Source: Nanobdellota archaeon
GTDB taxonomy: Archaea; Nanobdellota; Nanobdellia; Pacearchaeales; GW2011-AR1
NCBI GenBank assembly: GCA_018830845.1
Contig: JAHJRS010000005.1
Span: 1 to 12,815 of the forward strand
Reading direction: 5' to 3'
Length of the DNA stretch: 12,815 nucleotides
Part shown: positions 5,489 to 12,180 of the stretch, piece after piece
How positions within the stretch are numbered: position 1 is the stretch's first letter
How the letters are laid out: each line of letters opens with the position of its first letter
The notes under the pieces: model-generated
Told to the model about the DNA's origin: nothing
What the model saw: the letters and a program-made list of their open reading frames with translations, nothing else
The model's database searches: none
Made by a program: the position numbers and the translations under genes

Positions 5489-7015
5489 TTAGATTTTGTC
5501 AGGAAGTTTCGGAACCTCTGACGGGAGTTCCTTTTTGATTTTTTCAGATTTTTCTTTTTCCTTCTTCTTAGTTACTTCCTTAAATATCACAGATTTCTTT
5601 TTGTGTTCATAAATCCTATATGCAAGGTACATTGCAAGAAGAAGAATAAGTATCAATAGGAACCATGAAAAAGTTGAGACAACTTCCACAGTAAAAGTGT
5701 CATAGCTTGATGCGTTAACATCCCTGTAGCTTACCTGAGTGTAAAAAAGATAGTCCCCTAAGGAAATGTTTTCCGGAAGATCCAAGAAGAAAATATCACT
5801 ATAAGACTGGAAAATTGCAAAATCTTCTTTTTTCAAAGTGTACTCATTTCTGTCAAAGTCAATAACTTTATACTCAAGGCTAACATCAAAATTCCTAAGG
5901 TCCCCCTTGTTTATCAAAGTAACATTTGCCCTCACCCTTCCTCCAGGAGGGATGTATTTTTTCAAAACTTCTGTTCGAATATCAAACAAAGCTTCCCTTT
6001 CATTAACCTGAAGGATTGCCCTCGTTTCTTTTTGAACCTGAGTTGCAACAAACCTTATCCTACCAACATAAACATCAGCAGCCCTTGAATTTGAAACATA
6101 AATATCAAACCTAACAATCCTTGACTCGCCGGGACCAAGAGAAATTGTTCTGACTTCAGGAAAAATAAAGCTCTGAAGCCCTTCAACCCCGATTGAAATT
6201 GTGATTGAATTAGACCCATTATTAGTAACATTAATTGTTCTTTGATAATATGTCCCTTTGTTCATAGTTATCTCAAAAAAGTCCGGGTTAACAAAAAAAT
6301 CATATTCTTCAGTCCCAGTTGTAGGAGGCGTTATATTTATTGGGGGAGGAACTCCACCTCCGCCTCCGCCGCCTCCTCCACCTTCAATCTGACATGTTGA
6401 AGAACAGCCATCTCCGCTTATTGTATTTCCATCATCACACTGCTCTCCGGTTTCAACAACCCCATTTCCACAAACAGGGGGAACAAAAGATTCAGAAAGC
6501 CAGTAAACCCCGCTGAAAGAATCCACCTTGAATTTGTAAACTCCTCCTGAATAGCTTATGAGTGTGCAGTCTGTGCAGAGTGCGCCATTGTGATAAATTT
6601 CAGGGTCTGCAAAAGTAATTCCATAAATTGAAAGGTTTGCACTTTTGTCAATTCCTGAAAGGTTTAAATTGTCAACATAAATAAGATTGTCTGAAATATT
6701 TAAGTCCCGGTCAAAATTTACAATAAGGTCAGCTCCCCCCATAGTTACCAAATCAAGATTTTCATTAAATTCAACTTTCCCATAAAGAGTTTTCTCCAGA
6801 ATTACAAACGGAAAATTCCTGTAAGTGCTTTCATTGTGGCCCGAGAAGTTTGTTGTTGAACCATTAAAAGTATCAGCCAGAATCTGGAAAGGACTCACAC
6901 TTACATTCGAAGGAAATTCTTCCTCAACTGCAAAGCCAGTAAAATTAATCGCGAAGTTCACAAAAAAAATTGACGCCAAAACTAAGATGGATGCAATCAA
7001 TAATTTACCTCTCAT
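5489..7015 (-). CDS. Membrane-anchored surface protein with Cys-rich repeat, Gly linker and Ig-like domains
   Basis: A 508-aa type-I-like surface protein. The N-terminal hydrophobic segment (about 4-24) is followed by FTGFAVEEE, a TG motif shared with neighbouring proteins. The ectodomain holds a beta-rich region with many N-x-S/T sequons. Next is one Myxococcus-type cysteine-rich repeat (CGNGVVETGEQCDDGN through CSSTC, 182-208), then a run of ten glycines (212-221) and PPP. Two Ig-like or CARDB/NEW3-like beta-sandwiches follow (about 240-440, e.g. RTINVTNNGSNSITISIGVEG). A single membrane segment (about 449-469) and a Lys/Glu-rich cytoplasmic tail of about 39 residues end the protein. The ten glycines use mixed codons, so the run is not simple-repeat slippage. 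This looks like an S-layer-associated or adhesive protein with a flexible hinge; no enzymatic motif is seen. A TATA-like box lies 27 nt upstream. Confidence 0.85.
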   Translation of the reverse strand: MRGKLLIASILVLASIFFVNFAINFTGFAVEEEFPSNVSVSPFQILADTFNGSTTNFSGHNESTYRNFPFVILEKTLYGKVEFNENLDLVTMGGADLIVNFDRDLNISDNLIYVDNLNLSGIDKSANLSIYGITFADPEIYHNGALCTDCTLISYSGGVYKFKVDSFSGVYWLSESFVPPVCGNGVVETGEQCDDGNTISGDGCSSTCQIEGGGGGGGGGGVPPPINITPPTTGTEEYDFFVNPDFFEITMNKGTYYQRTINVTNNGSNSITISIGVEGLQSFIFPEVRTISLGPGESRIVRFDIYVSNSRAADVYVGRIRFVATQVQKETRAILQVNEREALFDIRTEVLKKYIPPGGRVRANVTLINKGDLRNFDVSLEYKVIDFDRNEYTLKKEDFAIFQSYSDIFFLDLPENISLGDYLFYTQVSYRDVNASSYDTFTVEVVSTFSWFLLILILLLAMYLAYRIYEHKKKSVIFKEVTKKKEKEKSEKIKKELPSEVPKLPDKI

Positions 7016-7037
7016 AAGATAATCAAGAAAAACTAAG

Positions 7038-7047
7038 TTTTTAATTA
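7038..7047 (-). promoter_or_regulatory. TATA-like box of the 508-aa surface gene
   Basis: AATTAAAAAC on the minus strand is centred about 27 nt before the ATG at 7015. A second candidate, GTTATAAAAA, sits some 9 nt further upstream. Confidence 0.4.
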
Positions 7048-7072
7048 TTTTTATAACAATCTCACATAAAAA

Positions 7073-7696
7073 TCACTTTTTCTTGGATTTCTTACCGCCG
7101 GAACTTTTTGCTTTCCTCTTCTTAATTCTCCATGCCAAAACTAAAAGTGCAAGAACACCCATGGCAATATAGACGGGGCTGTAATCAGTAGAGTGAGGAA
7201 CGCACTGAACCCTTACCCTCAAAGGAGCCGAAACTGACATTGAAGTTGAAGACCCGCTTCCGCTTCCTCCGGTTTGAGAACTGCTCGCCTCAGAAACAAT
7301 TACCTGACCCTCATAAACTTTCATTGGTTCACTGCATTCCTGACTGCAAAGAAGACTGCCAAACAAAAGGCAATCTTTTCCATAGACCTTAGGAGTTTTA
7401 AAACAGAATTTAATAGGAATTGAACTATTGCTATAAGTGTATTTTGGAACATCAACTACTTCAGTCTCTTGAGATTCAATAATTTCCTGAAGTGAACTTG
7501 AAAGACTAATCTGAACTGAAGTGTCTGTCGGCCATGGGTTATAAACCCCGTAGGTTAGGCATACATCCGAATTTTCAGGGATGAGTGCAGATTCCTGATC
7601 CCATTTTATTCCAACCCCTGCAGATACCATCTGAAAAGAAAGCAGAACTGCAAAAGACATTATCAAAAAAACCATCACCCCTCTTTTTGTTTTCAT
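7073..7696 (-). CDS. Exported protein with C-terminal membrane anchor, 207 aa, unknown function
   Basis: A 207-aa protein with a clear signal peptide (MKTKRGVMVF then hydrophobic to about residue 26, cleavage likely near VSAG). The beta-rich ectodomain contains several Cys that may pair (around DVCLTYG, IKFCFK, DCLLFGSLLCSQEC). A Ser/Gly-rich linker follows (SSSQTGGSGSGSSTS), then one membrane helix (about 173-189) and a Lys-rich tail ending KKSKKK. The architecture copies the 508-aa neighbour at smaller scale. I chose ATG 7696. The open frame extends to a TTG at 7741, but that would overlap the preceding gene, lacks a Shine-Dalgarno and would place charged residues before the signal peptide. 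A TATA-like box (7718-7726) is also centred 26 nt before 7696. Family not recognised. Confidence 0.82.
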   Translation of the reverse strand: MKTKRGVMVFLIMSFAVLLSFQMVSAGVGIKWDQESALIPENSDVCLTYGVYNPWPTDTSVQISLSSSLQEIIESQETEVVDVPKYTYSNSSIPIKFCFKTPKVYGKDCLLFGSLLCSQECSEPMKVYEGQVIVSEASSSQTGGSGSGSSTSMSVSAPLRVRVQCVPHSTDYSPVYIAMGVLALLVLAWRIKKRKAKSSGGKKSKKK

Positions 7697-7717
7697 TTTA
7701 TTTCTAATATAATACAC

Positions 7718-7726
7718 CTTTTTAAT
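7718..7726 (-). promoter_or_regulatory. TATA-like box supporting the 7696 start
   Basis: ATTAAAAAG on the minus strand is centred 26 nt before the ATG at 7696, in the 38-bp gap between two surface genes. Confidence 0.4.
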
Positions 7727-7734
7727 GTTTTTAT

Positions 7735-8337
7735 TTAACAACTAAGCCCCGTAGTAACTCCTCCAAATGAAACAGTATTATTATAATCCCCTGACGGTTG
7801 AGCAGCAGGAATGTCAAGCCAGAATCTCCAATAGCTTGAGTTCCCAGGACCAATATTATTTCCGGCAGTCTGAACTTTAACATAACCTGTTGTCATTGAA
7901 GTCTGTGCGGCAAGAGGAGGAAGAGAGAAGTTGGTGGCATTATATGCAGAGTAAGTTTCATTTCCAAGCCCAATAACGTCAGCACCTGCAGTTGTAAGCC
8001 CTTGGTTAGCCTTTATGCAAAAGTCAACCGCGGTATTGCTATCCGTTGAAACATCTATTGTATAAGTTGTTCCGGTTAAAGCCCCGTCATAATTATGAGT
8101 TGCATTAACATCTGTCGCCGGAAGGACAACAACATCTCCAAAATAAATCCCTTCGGACAAATTAGCTCCAAAAGTGATAGCGAGATATTTTGAGATTGTA
8201 ACATTAGATGTGGTGTTTCCCTCAGTTATATATCCTGTAAATGAAAAAGTATTAAAAAAGAACAAAAAAAGTGATAAAACAAAAACGAAGACCAAAAGCA
8301 TTTCAAATTTCCCCTGAATTCTTTTTTCGCAAGTCAT
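7735..8337 (-). CDS. Small single-anchor surface beta-domain protein, paralogue B
   Basis: A 200-aa protein with an N-terminal hydrophobic helix (about 13-31) followed by the motif SFTGYITEG and a beta-rich domain to the end. Domain landmarks are SKYLAITFGANLSEG, LPATDVNATHNYDG, TYTIDVS, VDFCIKAN, a GLGNETYSAY stretch and the ending FWLDIPAAQPSGDYNNTVSF, which resembles the last strands of many secreted beta-sandwich domains. The only ectodomain Cys are in FCIKAN and at the C-terminus (GLSC), and they could form a disulfide tying the last strand. Nine N-x-S/T sequons suggest heavy N-glycosylation. It is clearly paralogous to the gene at 8440-9033 and to the last 143 residues of the LamG protein. 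It may be a subunit of a surface filament or lattice. M13 could be an alternative start. Confidence 0.85.
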   Translation of the reverse strand: MTCEKRIQGKFEMLLVFVFVLSLFLFFFNTFSFTGYITEGNTTSNVTISKYLAITFGANLSEGIYFGDVVVLPATDVNATHNYDGALTGTTYTIDVSTDSNTAVDFCIKANQGLTTAGADVIGLGNETYSAYNATNFSLPPLAAQTSMTTGYVKVQTAGNNIGPGNSSYWRFWLDIPAAQPSGDYNNTVSFGGVTTGLSC

Positions 8338-8439
8338 TTTAGCATCACTCTGTGGAAATTAAAAGGAATTATCTTTTTTAAATTCTTCGCTAATAAAAAA
8401 CATACAAAAAAATGTTCTTATGAAAAATTTTTCATTTGT

Positions 8440-9033
8440 TTAACACAGGTTTCCGACGTTAACAGCCTGAAATGAAACGGTATTATTATAATCCCCCGCT
8501 GGCTGGGCTGAGGGAATGTCCAGCCAAAACCTCCAATAACTTGAATTCCCAATTCCAATATCACTTTGTGCTTTAATATAGCTCGTTGTTAAAGGAGTTT
8601 CGTTTGACAACAAAGGATGGGTTAAGTTAGTCATAAGATAAGCAGAGTAAGTTTCATTAGACAAACCAATTACATCCATAGCCGAACTTGTAAGGCCTGC
8701 ATTGGCTTTTATACAAAAATCAACATCAGAGTTGCTGTCGTTTGAAACATCTATTGTATAAGTTGTTCCATTGAAAGCCCCGTCATAATTATGAGTTGCA
8801 TTAACATCTGTCGCCGGCAAAAAAACAACATTTCCGAATTGGATTCCCTCCGAAAGATTCCCTCCAAAGTTTATTGCCAGATACTTTGAAACACTCACAT
8901 TTGAAAGGGTATCAATTGAAACTATCCCTCCCGTCATAATAAAAGAACCGATAAGTAAAAAAAACGATAATAAAAAAACTGAAAAAAGGATTAAATTTAC
9001 CCTGTCTGTAAAAACCAATTTTCTAAAGTTCAT
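8440..9033 (-). CDS. Small single-anchor surface beta-domain protein, paralogue A
   Basis: A 197-aa paralogue of the protein at 7735-8337 with the same plan: basic N-terminus, hydrophobic helix (about 13-32), an IMTGGIVS motif in place of FTGYIT, then the beta domain. Shared landmarks are SKYLAINFGGNLSEG, LPATDVNATHNYDG, TYTIDVS, VDFCIKAN, DVIGLSNETYSAY and FWLDIPSAQPAGDYNNTVSF, ending in VGNLC. Both domain Cys positions are conserved with paralogue B. About ten N-x-S/T sequons are present. No class III (archaellin/pilin) peptidase motif of the KG-x-x-x-E kind precedes the hydrophobic segment, so it is not a standard type IV pilin. A TATA-like box lies about 25 nt upstream. The 95-bp gap to the divergent antitoxin gene holds both promoters. 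Confidence 0.85.
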   Translation of the reverse strand: MNFRKLVFTDRVNLILFSVFLLSFFLLIGSFIMTGGIVSIDTLSNVSVSKYLAINFGGNLSEGIQFGNVVFLPATDVNATHNYDGAFNGTTYTIDVSNDSNSDVDFCIKANAGLTSSAMDVIGLSNETYSAYLMTNLTHPLLSNETPLTTSYIKAQSDIGIGNSSYWRFWLDIPSAQPAGDYNNTVSFQAVNVGNLC

Positions 9034-9052
9034 GTTAAAACAAAAAAACAGA

Positions 9053-9063
9053 ATTTTAAATAT
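9053..9063 (-). promoter_or_regulatory. TATA-like box of surface paralogue A
   Basis: ATATTTAAAAT on the minus strand is centred about 25 nt before the ATG at 9033, fitting a leaderless transcript divergent from the antitoxin promoter. Confidence 0.5.
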
Positions 9064-9095
9064 TTATCTTAAGGCCTAAAGAAAAAAACAATAAA

Positions 9096-9103
9096 TTTAA
9101 ATA
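9096..9103 (+). promoter_or_regulatory. TATA-like box of the RHH antitoxin gene
   Basis: TTTAAATA on the plus strand is centred about 28 nt before the ATG at 9128. A perfect dyad fills the space between box and start codon. Confidence 0.55.
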
Positions 9104-9110
9104 CTACTTG

Positions 9111-9127
9111 GTAATACTTAGTATTAC
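9111..9127. promoter_or_regulatory. Perfect 17-bp dyad, likely operator of the RHH protein
   Basis: GTAATACT-t-AGTATTAC is a perfect inverted repeat with 8-bp arms around a central T. It lies between the TATA box and the ATG, ending on the base before the start codon. A repressor bound here would cover the transcription start of a leaderless mRNA. RHH antitoxins typically bind short dyads over their own promoter, so autorepression is a natural reading. With 8-bp arms abutting the gene, the dyad is unlikely to be chance. Confidence 0.75.
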
Positions 9128-9355
9128 ATGGAAAGCATAAGTTTAAAACTTGAAAGGAATTTTTTGGAGGCGATAAAAAAAATCATGAAGAAGCACAATT
9201 ACATAACTAAAACAGAATTCATAAGGGAATCCATAAGGGATAAAATAAGGTCTCTTGAAGAAAAAGAAATTTTGGGAGATAAAAATATTATGAGCCAAAT
9301 AGCACTTAGTGAAAAAAACATAAAAAAAGGGAAAATAAAAGAGTTTAAATATTAA
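9128..9355 (+). CDS. Ribbon-helix-helix antitoxin (RelB/ParD-like)
   Basis: A 75-aa protein with an N-terminal RHH DNA-binding fold: a beta strand (SISLKLERNFL, alternating polar/hydrophobic), helix A (FLEAIKKIMKKH), a turn (NYITKTEFI) and helix B (EFIRESIRDKIRSLEEKE). The C-terminal arm, about residues 55-75, has the SEKNIKKGKIKEF pattern (s-x-x-x-I-x-x-G-x-x) often seen in antitoxins that wrap RelE-type toxins. It is the only gene on the plus strand in the right-hand two thirds of the window and ends exactly where the toxin gene ends on the other strand. Expression is probably self-controlled through the 17-bp dyad. Confidence 0.82.
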   Translation: MESISLKLERNFLEAIKKIMKKHNYITKTEFIRESIRDKIRSLEEKEILGDKNIMSQIALSEKNIKKGKIKEFKY

Positions 9356-9613
9356 CTAATAAATTTTGTGACTCCCTACAGCTTCAACAATTATCTTCTT
9401 TTTTAATTCTTCAATGGAATATATAATTCTAATGTCAGAACCGAGCCACGCGGCCCATTTCCCTTTGAGCCTGCCATGAAGTTTGTGTGCACTCATATTC
9501 CTATACGGATTCTCTTTAAATTTATCAAGTTTTGAGTTAATATATTTTCTCAAAAGTAAATATTCTTTTAACCTTTTTTCAGTTTTTGGGTTTGCTGTAA
9601 AAATTTTATACAC
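9356..9613 (-). CDS. RelE/YafQ-type mRNA interferase toxin
   Basis: An 85-aa toxin of the RelE/ParE superfamily, which in the RelE branch cleaves mRNA in the ribosomal A site. Visible family marks are NPYRNMSAHKLHGRLKGKWAAWLGSDIRIIYSI (35-67, the KLxGxLxGxWxxxxGxDxRIIYxI core) and the C-terminal VGSHKIY (79-85), whose His resembles the catalytic His of YafQ-like members. The start is GTG at 9613. Its Shine-Dalgarno AGGAG (9623-9627) overlaps the TAG stop of the LamG gene (9626-9628) at 9 nt spacing, so translation is probably coupled to that gene. No promoter of its own is evident. Its presumed antitoxin lies tail to tail on the other strand, which is not the usual co-directional TA order. 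Confidence 0.82.
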   Translation of the reverse strand: MYKIFTANPKTEKRLKEYLLLRKYINSKLDKFKENPYRNMSAHKLHGRLKGKWAAWLGSDIRIIYSIEELKKKIIVEAVGSHKIY

Positions 9614-9622
9614 TCCAATTCA

Positions 9623-9627
9623 CTCCT
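9623..9627 (-). promoter_or_regulatory. Shine-Dalgarno of the toxin gene overlapping the LamG stop codon
   Basis: AGGAG lies 9 nt before the GTG at 9613 and shares two bases with the preceding TAG. This decides the GTG start and implies termination-linked initiation on a shared mRNA. Confidence 0.6.
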
Positions 9628-11728
9628 AAGGACTCTCCCCTTCTCTCACCGCCTTAAAGAACAAGTTGTTTGTATAAATTCCGGCGGGTTGATTTGAGGG
9701 GGCATCGAGGTAGAACTTCATGTAAATTACGGAGCTGTCGCCAAGACCCCCCGCAATAAGAGTATAATTTGTGGTCATGGTCAAAACCGTCGAGTTTGAA
9801 ACCGTCGGGTCAGTCGTATTTACTGCATAAGTTTCATTTCCAAGACCAAGTTCATCAAGGCTGGAAGTGAAAAGGTTGCCGTCGGCCTTTACATAAATGT
9901 CAACAAGGGTGTTCATCGCTGAAACATTCATATAATAATATGTTGAGCCATTAAAATTATTTCCAAGTGCGTCAAGGTCATCAGCCGGTAATGAAACAAC
10001 GTTCCACCTAACCCCGTCTGAAAGATTGTCTGAAAATAAAATTGAAATTCCGGCTTCATTCAAAATCGTAAAGTTTGTTGCATTGTATCCCCAGTTGTTT
10101 GAAGTGTCATTACAATAAAATTCGACAAAGTGAGGTCCTGGTCCAAGAACCGGCTCATACCAGAAATACGAGTCGTTCACCTCATTCATTGTCACATTTG
10201 AATCATAATCAAGACTGTAAAAGCACATCGAAACATTTTCATTTTCAATCAATGTGACATTAAAGTCAACATCCAAAGTTGTGTAATTGTGGGTTGAATT
10301 GGGGCTTATTATCGTAATATTTGGAGGCGTTATATCAATAATTTCAAGTTCATTTGAATCAATCCAGTTTGAATAAAGAGCACCATCATAAGTTCTCATC
10401 GAACACATCCAAACATCCCCCAGAGTCAGGTTTCCCGAATCAAGCAAAGTTGAAAATGTGCTTGCATTGTTTTCTCCCGGGAAAGTTTGATTAAATTGAG
10501 AAACATTATCCTTAAACCAGTTTATATTAACATCAAGCGTTGAATCATCAACATCTGATATGTAAGCTGAACAGTTTAAATTGGTATCTGATTCATTTCT
10601 TCCATTCAACGAAACAAGTGTAACATCCAAGGGGTCATTTGGTGCAGCATCCTCTATTGTCAAAGTATTGCTTAAAATAGTAACCCCGTCGACAACCCGG
10701 TCATTTGGTGTTAATGCCACCCTCCATATGTCCCCTTTATCCGTTTCCTCACTAACCATTTTTTCAACCTGATGCCCTGCTAATCCCACCTGATACATGA
10801 CCTGAATTTGTTCGGCCGATAAAGCACGATTGAAGATTTGAACCTCGTCAATGGAACCATTCATATACTTTAAACCCCCAGAATTTCCTCCCTCTCCTAT
10901 ATCAAAAGAAGAAGAAGTGTCTGACATATTGTAAATAGATTTAGAAGATGATGAAGCTTGAACTCCATTTTTATAAATTATAGAAGTAGCTCCATTTGCA
11001 ACCCAAATAAAATTAACCCAAGTTAAATCACTATAAGATACTGTGTTTGAGTATACATTTGTTCCACCGCTCGTCCATGAATTAAAAACTAAACTTCCCG
11101 GGGTGCTAAATTCTGCTATTGCATATTCCCATCCGCTTCCGCTTTTTTTTAAAACTCCCACTTGGTTAGAAAGAGTTTCTCTCTTAACCCAAAAAGAAAT
11201 TGTAAATATATTATTTGTAAAAGACAAAGAACTTTTATCCCCAATGTTAACATAATCCTCCACTCCATCAAACTCATAACACCCTCCAACCTGACAAGAT
11301 GAATTCCACGTCGGAGCGTAAGAAATAGTCCCTCCTCCCAAAGTTCCGTTATTTCCATATGTTGAATAATCCCTGATTGTACCTGATGTGATTTCAGCAA
11401 CATTCTTATCAAAAGGCATATTCAAAACAGCAATCGAAGAACCGTCCAAACGCCAGTCAGTTATGTTTGTTATAGGATTCCCGTCGGGGTCATACGAAGA
11501 ATAACTTATACTCAGATTATCATTTGTATTATTATCTCCCGAAGAAGAAAACAAAATCAAATTAGAAGCAATTGGAATCCTATTAGCCTGCGAAAAAAAC
11601 CCCTCAATATTTCCTCCAGGATTAAGGATTGTCTGATTGCTCCCTCCGGAATTTACAGAAATAATATCGGCAACAACTAAAGAGATAAAAAAAATTCCAA
11701 GAATGAAAAAAAATATTTTATAGTTCAT
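9626..11728 (-). CDS. Large secreted LamG adhesin-like surface protein, 700 aa
   Basis: The signal peptide spans about residues 1-20 (ending LVVA). A LamG/concanavalin-like jelly roll follows (Laminin_G_3 type, about 150-313), with YEFDGVEDYVNIG at the start, FTISFWVKRET in the middle and GSIDEVQIFNRALSAEQI at the end. These domains usually bind carbohydrate or matrix ligands. Ig/FnIII-like segments occupy about 355-470 and 470-555 (NITIISPNST, SMCFYSLDYDS). The last 143 residues (from 558) are a beta domain related to the two small surface proteins: LPADDLDA, YYYMNVS, VDIYVKADGNL, LGLGNETYAV and FYLDAPSNQPAGIYTNNLFF. This copy lacks both Cys of its relatives. No C-terminal membrane anchor is present. 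Sequons are dense. The start overlaps the HEPN stop by 4 nt, which is unusual for an adhesin. Confidence 0.87.
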   Translation of the reverse strand: MNYKIFFFILGIFFISLVVADIISVNSGGSNQTILNPGGNIEGFFSQANRIPIASNLILFSSSGDNNTNDNLSISYSSYDPDGNPITNITDWRLDGSSIAVLNMPFDKNVAEITSGTIRDYSTYGNNGTLGGGTISYAPTWNSSCQVGGCYEFDGVEDYVNIGDKSSLSFTNNIFTISFWVKRETLSNQVGVLKKSGSGWEYAIAEFSTPGSLVFNSWTSGGTNVYSNTVSYSDLTWVNFIWVANGATSIIYKNGVQASSSSKSIYNMSDTSSSFDIGEGGNSGGLKYMNGSIDEVQIFNRALSAEQIQVMYQVGLAGHQVEKMVSEETDKGDIWRVALTPNDRVVDGVTILSNTLTIEDAAPNDPLDVTLVSLNGRNESDTNLNCSAYISDVDDSTLDVNINWFKDNVSQFNQTFPGENNASTFSTLLDSGNLTLGDVWMCSMRTYDGALYSNWIDSNELEIIDITPPNITIISPNSTHNYTTLDVDFNVTLIENENVSMCFYSLDYDSNVTMNEVNDSYFWYEPVLGPGPHFVEFYCNDTSNNWGYNATNFTILNEAGISILFSDNLSDGVRWNVVSLPADDLDALGNNFNGSTYYYMNVSAMNTLVDIYVKADGNLFTSSLDELGLGNETYAVNTTDPTVSNSTVLTMTTNYTLIAGGLGDSSVIYMKFYLDAPSNQPAGIYTNNLFFKAVREGESP

Positions 11729-12180
11729 ATTTTCTTATCTCCAATAACCTTTTTTAGTAAAACATAATTGCTTTTCATGAAATCAATCACTTTTTTTGCA
11801 TATTCTACACTTAATATTTTACCATAATAAATTACCGAATTCCTGTTGAATCTTAACTCATTCATGAACCTTATTTTATTTTCTTCAAAACCTAATTTTT
11901 TTAAGTAGGAAATCTCGGCCTCATGAGAAAAATTACCTGAAGAGGAATATCCCTCAACTAATAATCTTGCCCTTATTAACTCCATCAAGATATCATAACA
12001 ATCTTTAATTATTGAATTGGCTGTATCATCTTCGATGCCCATTTGATTTAAGCGTTTCACCAAACCTCTAAAAGAAGATTCCGCACTTTTTAATAAAAAT
12101 TCGGCCTTTTGAAAATCAGGATTTTTTTTCCGGATGATTCCTGTTTGTAAATAATATCCAAAATCTTTAGGGAGTTTCAT
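11725..12180 (-). CDS. HEPN-domain protein of a HEPN-MNT toxin-antitoxin pair, with altered catalytic motif
   Basis: A 151-aa, nearly all-helical protein of the HEPN superfamily. It has long amphipathic helices (KNPDFQKAEFLLKSAESSFRGLVKR, SIIKDCYDILMELIRARLLVEGY) and ends in the HEPN signature region NELRFNRNSVIYYGKILS (about 107-124). HEPN toxins are RNases with an Rx4-6H motif. Here R113-N114 is followed by Tyr118-Tyr119 where His is expected (RNSVIYYG). In the studied HepT-MntA pair, MntA silences HepT by AMPylating a Tyr beside the RX4H motif. With His replaced, the protein may be a non-nucleolytic regulator, or part of an archaeal subgroup that commonly has Tyr here; I recall similar RNxxxYYGK archaeal sequences but cannot verify that. 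It overlaps the MNT gene by 4 nt (ATGA) and the LamG gene by 4 nt. Confidence 0.78.
   Translation of the reverse strand: MKLPKDFGYYLQTGIIRKKNPDFQKAEFLLKSAESSFRGLVKRLNQMGIEDDTANSIIKDCYDILMELIRARLLVEGYSSSGNFSHEAEISYLKKLGFEENKIRFMNELRFNRNSVIYYGKILSVEYAKKVIDFMKSNYVLLKKVIGDKKI

Noticed and set aside
7697..7741. Extended start (TTG 7741) for the 207-aa exported protein
   Set aside because: It would overlap the upstream gene, has no Shine-Dalgarno, and spoils a normal signal peptide beginning at ATG 7696.
8440..9033. Type IV pilin or archaellin assignment for the small surface proteins
   Set aside because: There is no class III signal peptide cleavage motif before the hydrophobic helix and no PilB/PilC-like genes nearby.
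11043..11412. Short ORFs on both strands inside the LamG gene
   Set aside because: The 700-aa frame has a signal peptide and recognisable domains throughout; the others lack any family pattern or start signals.
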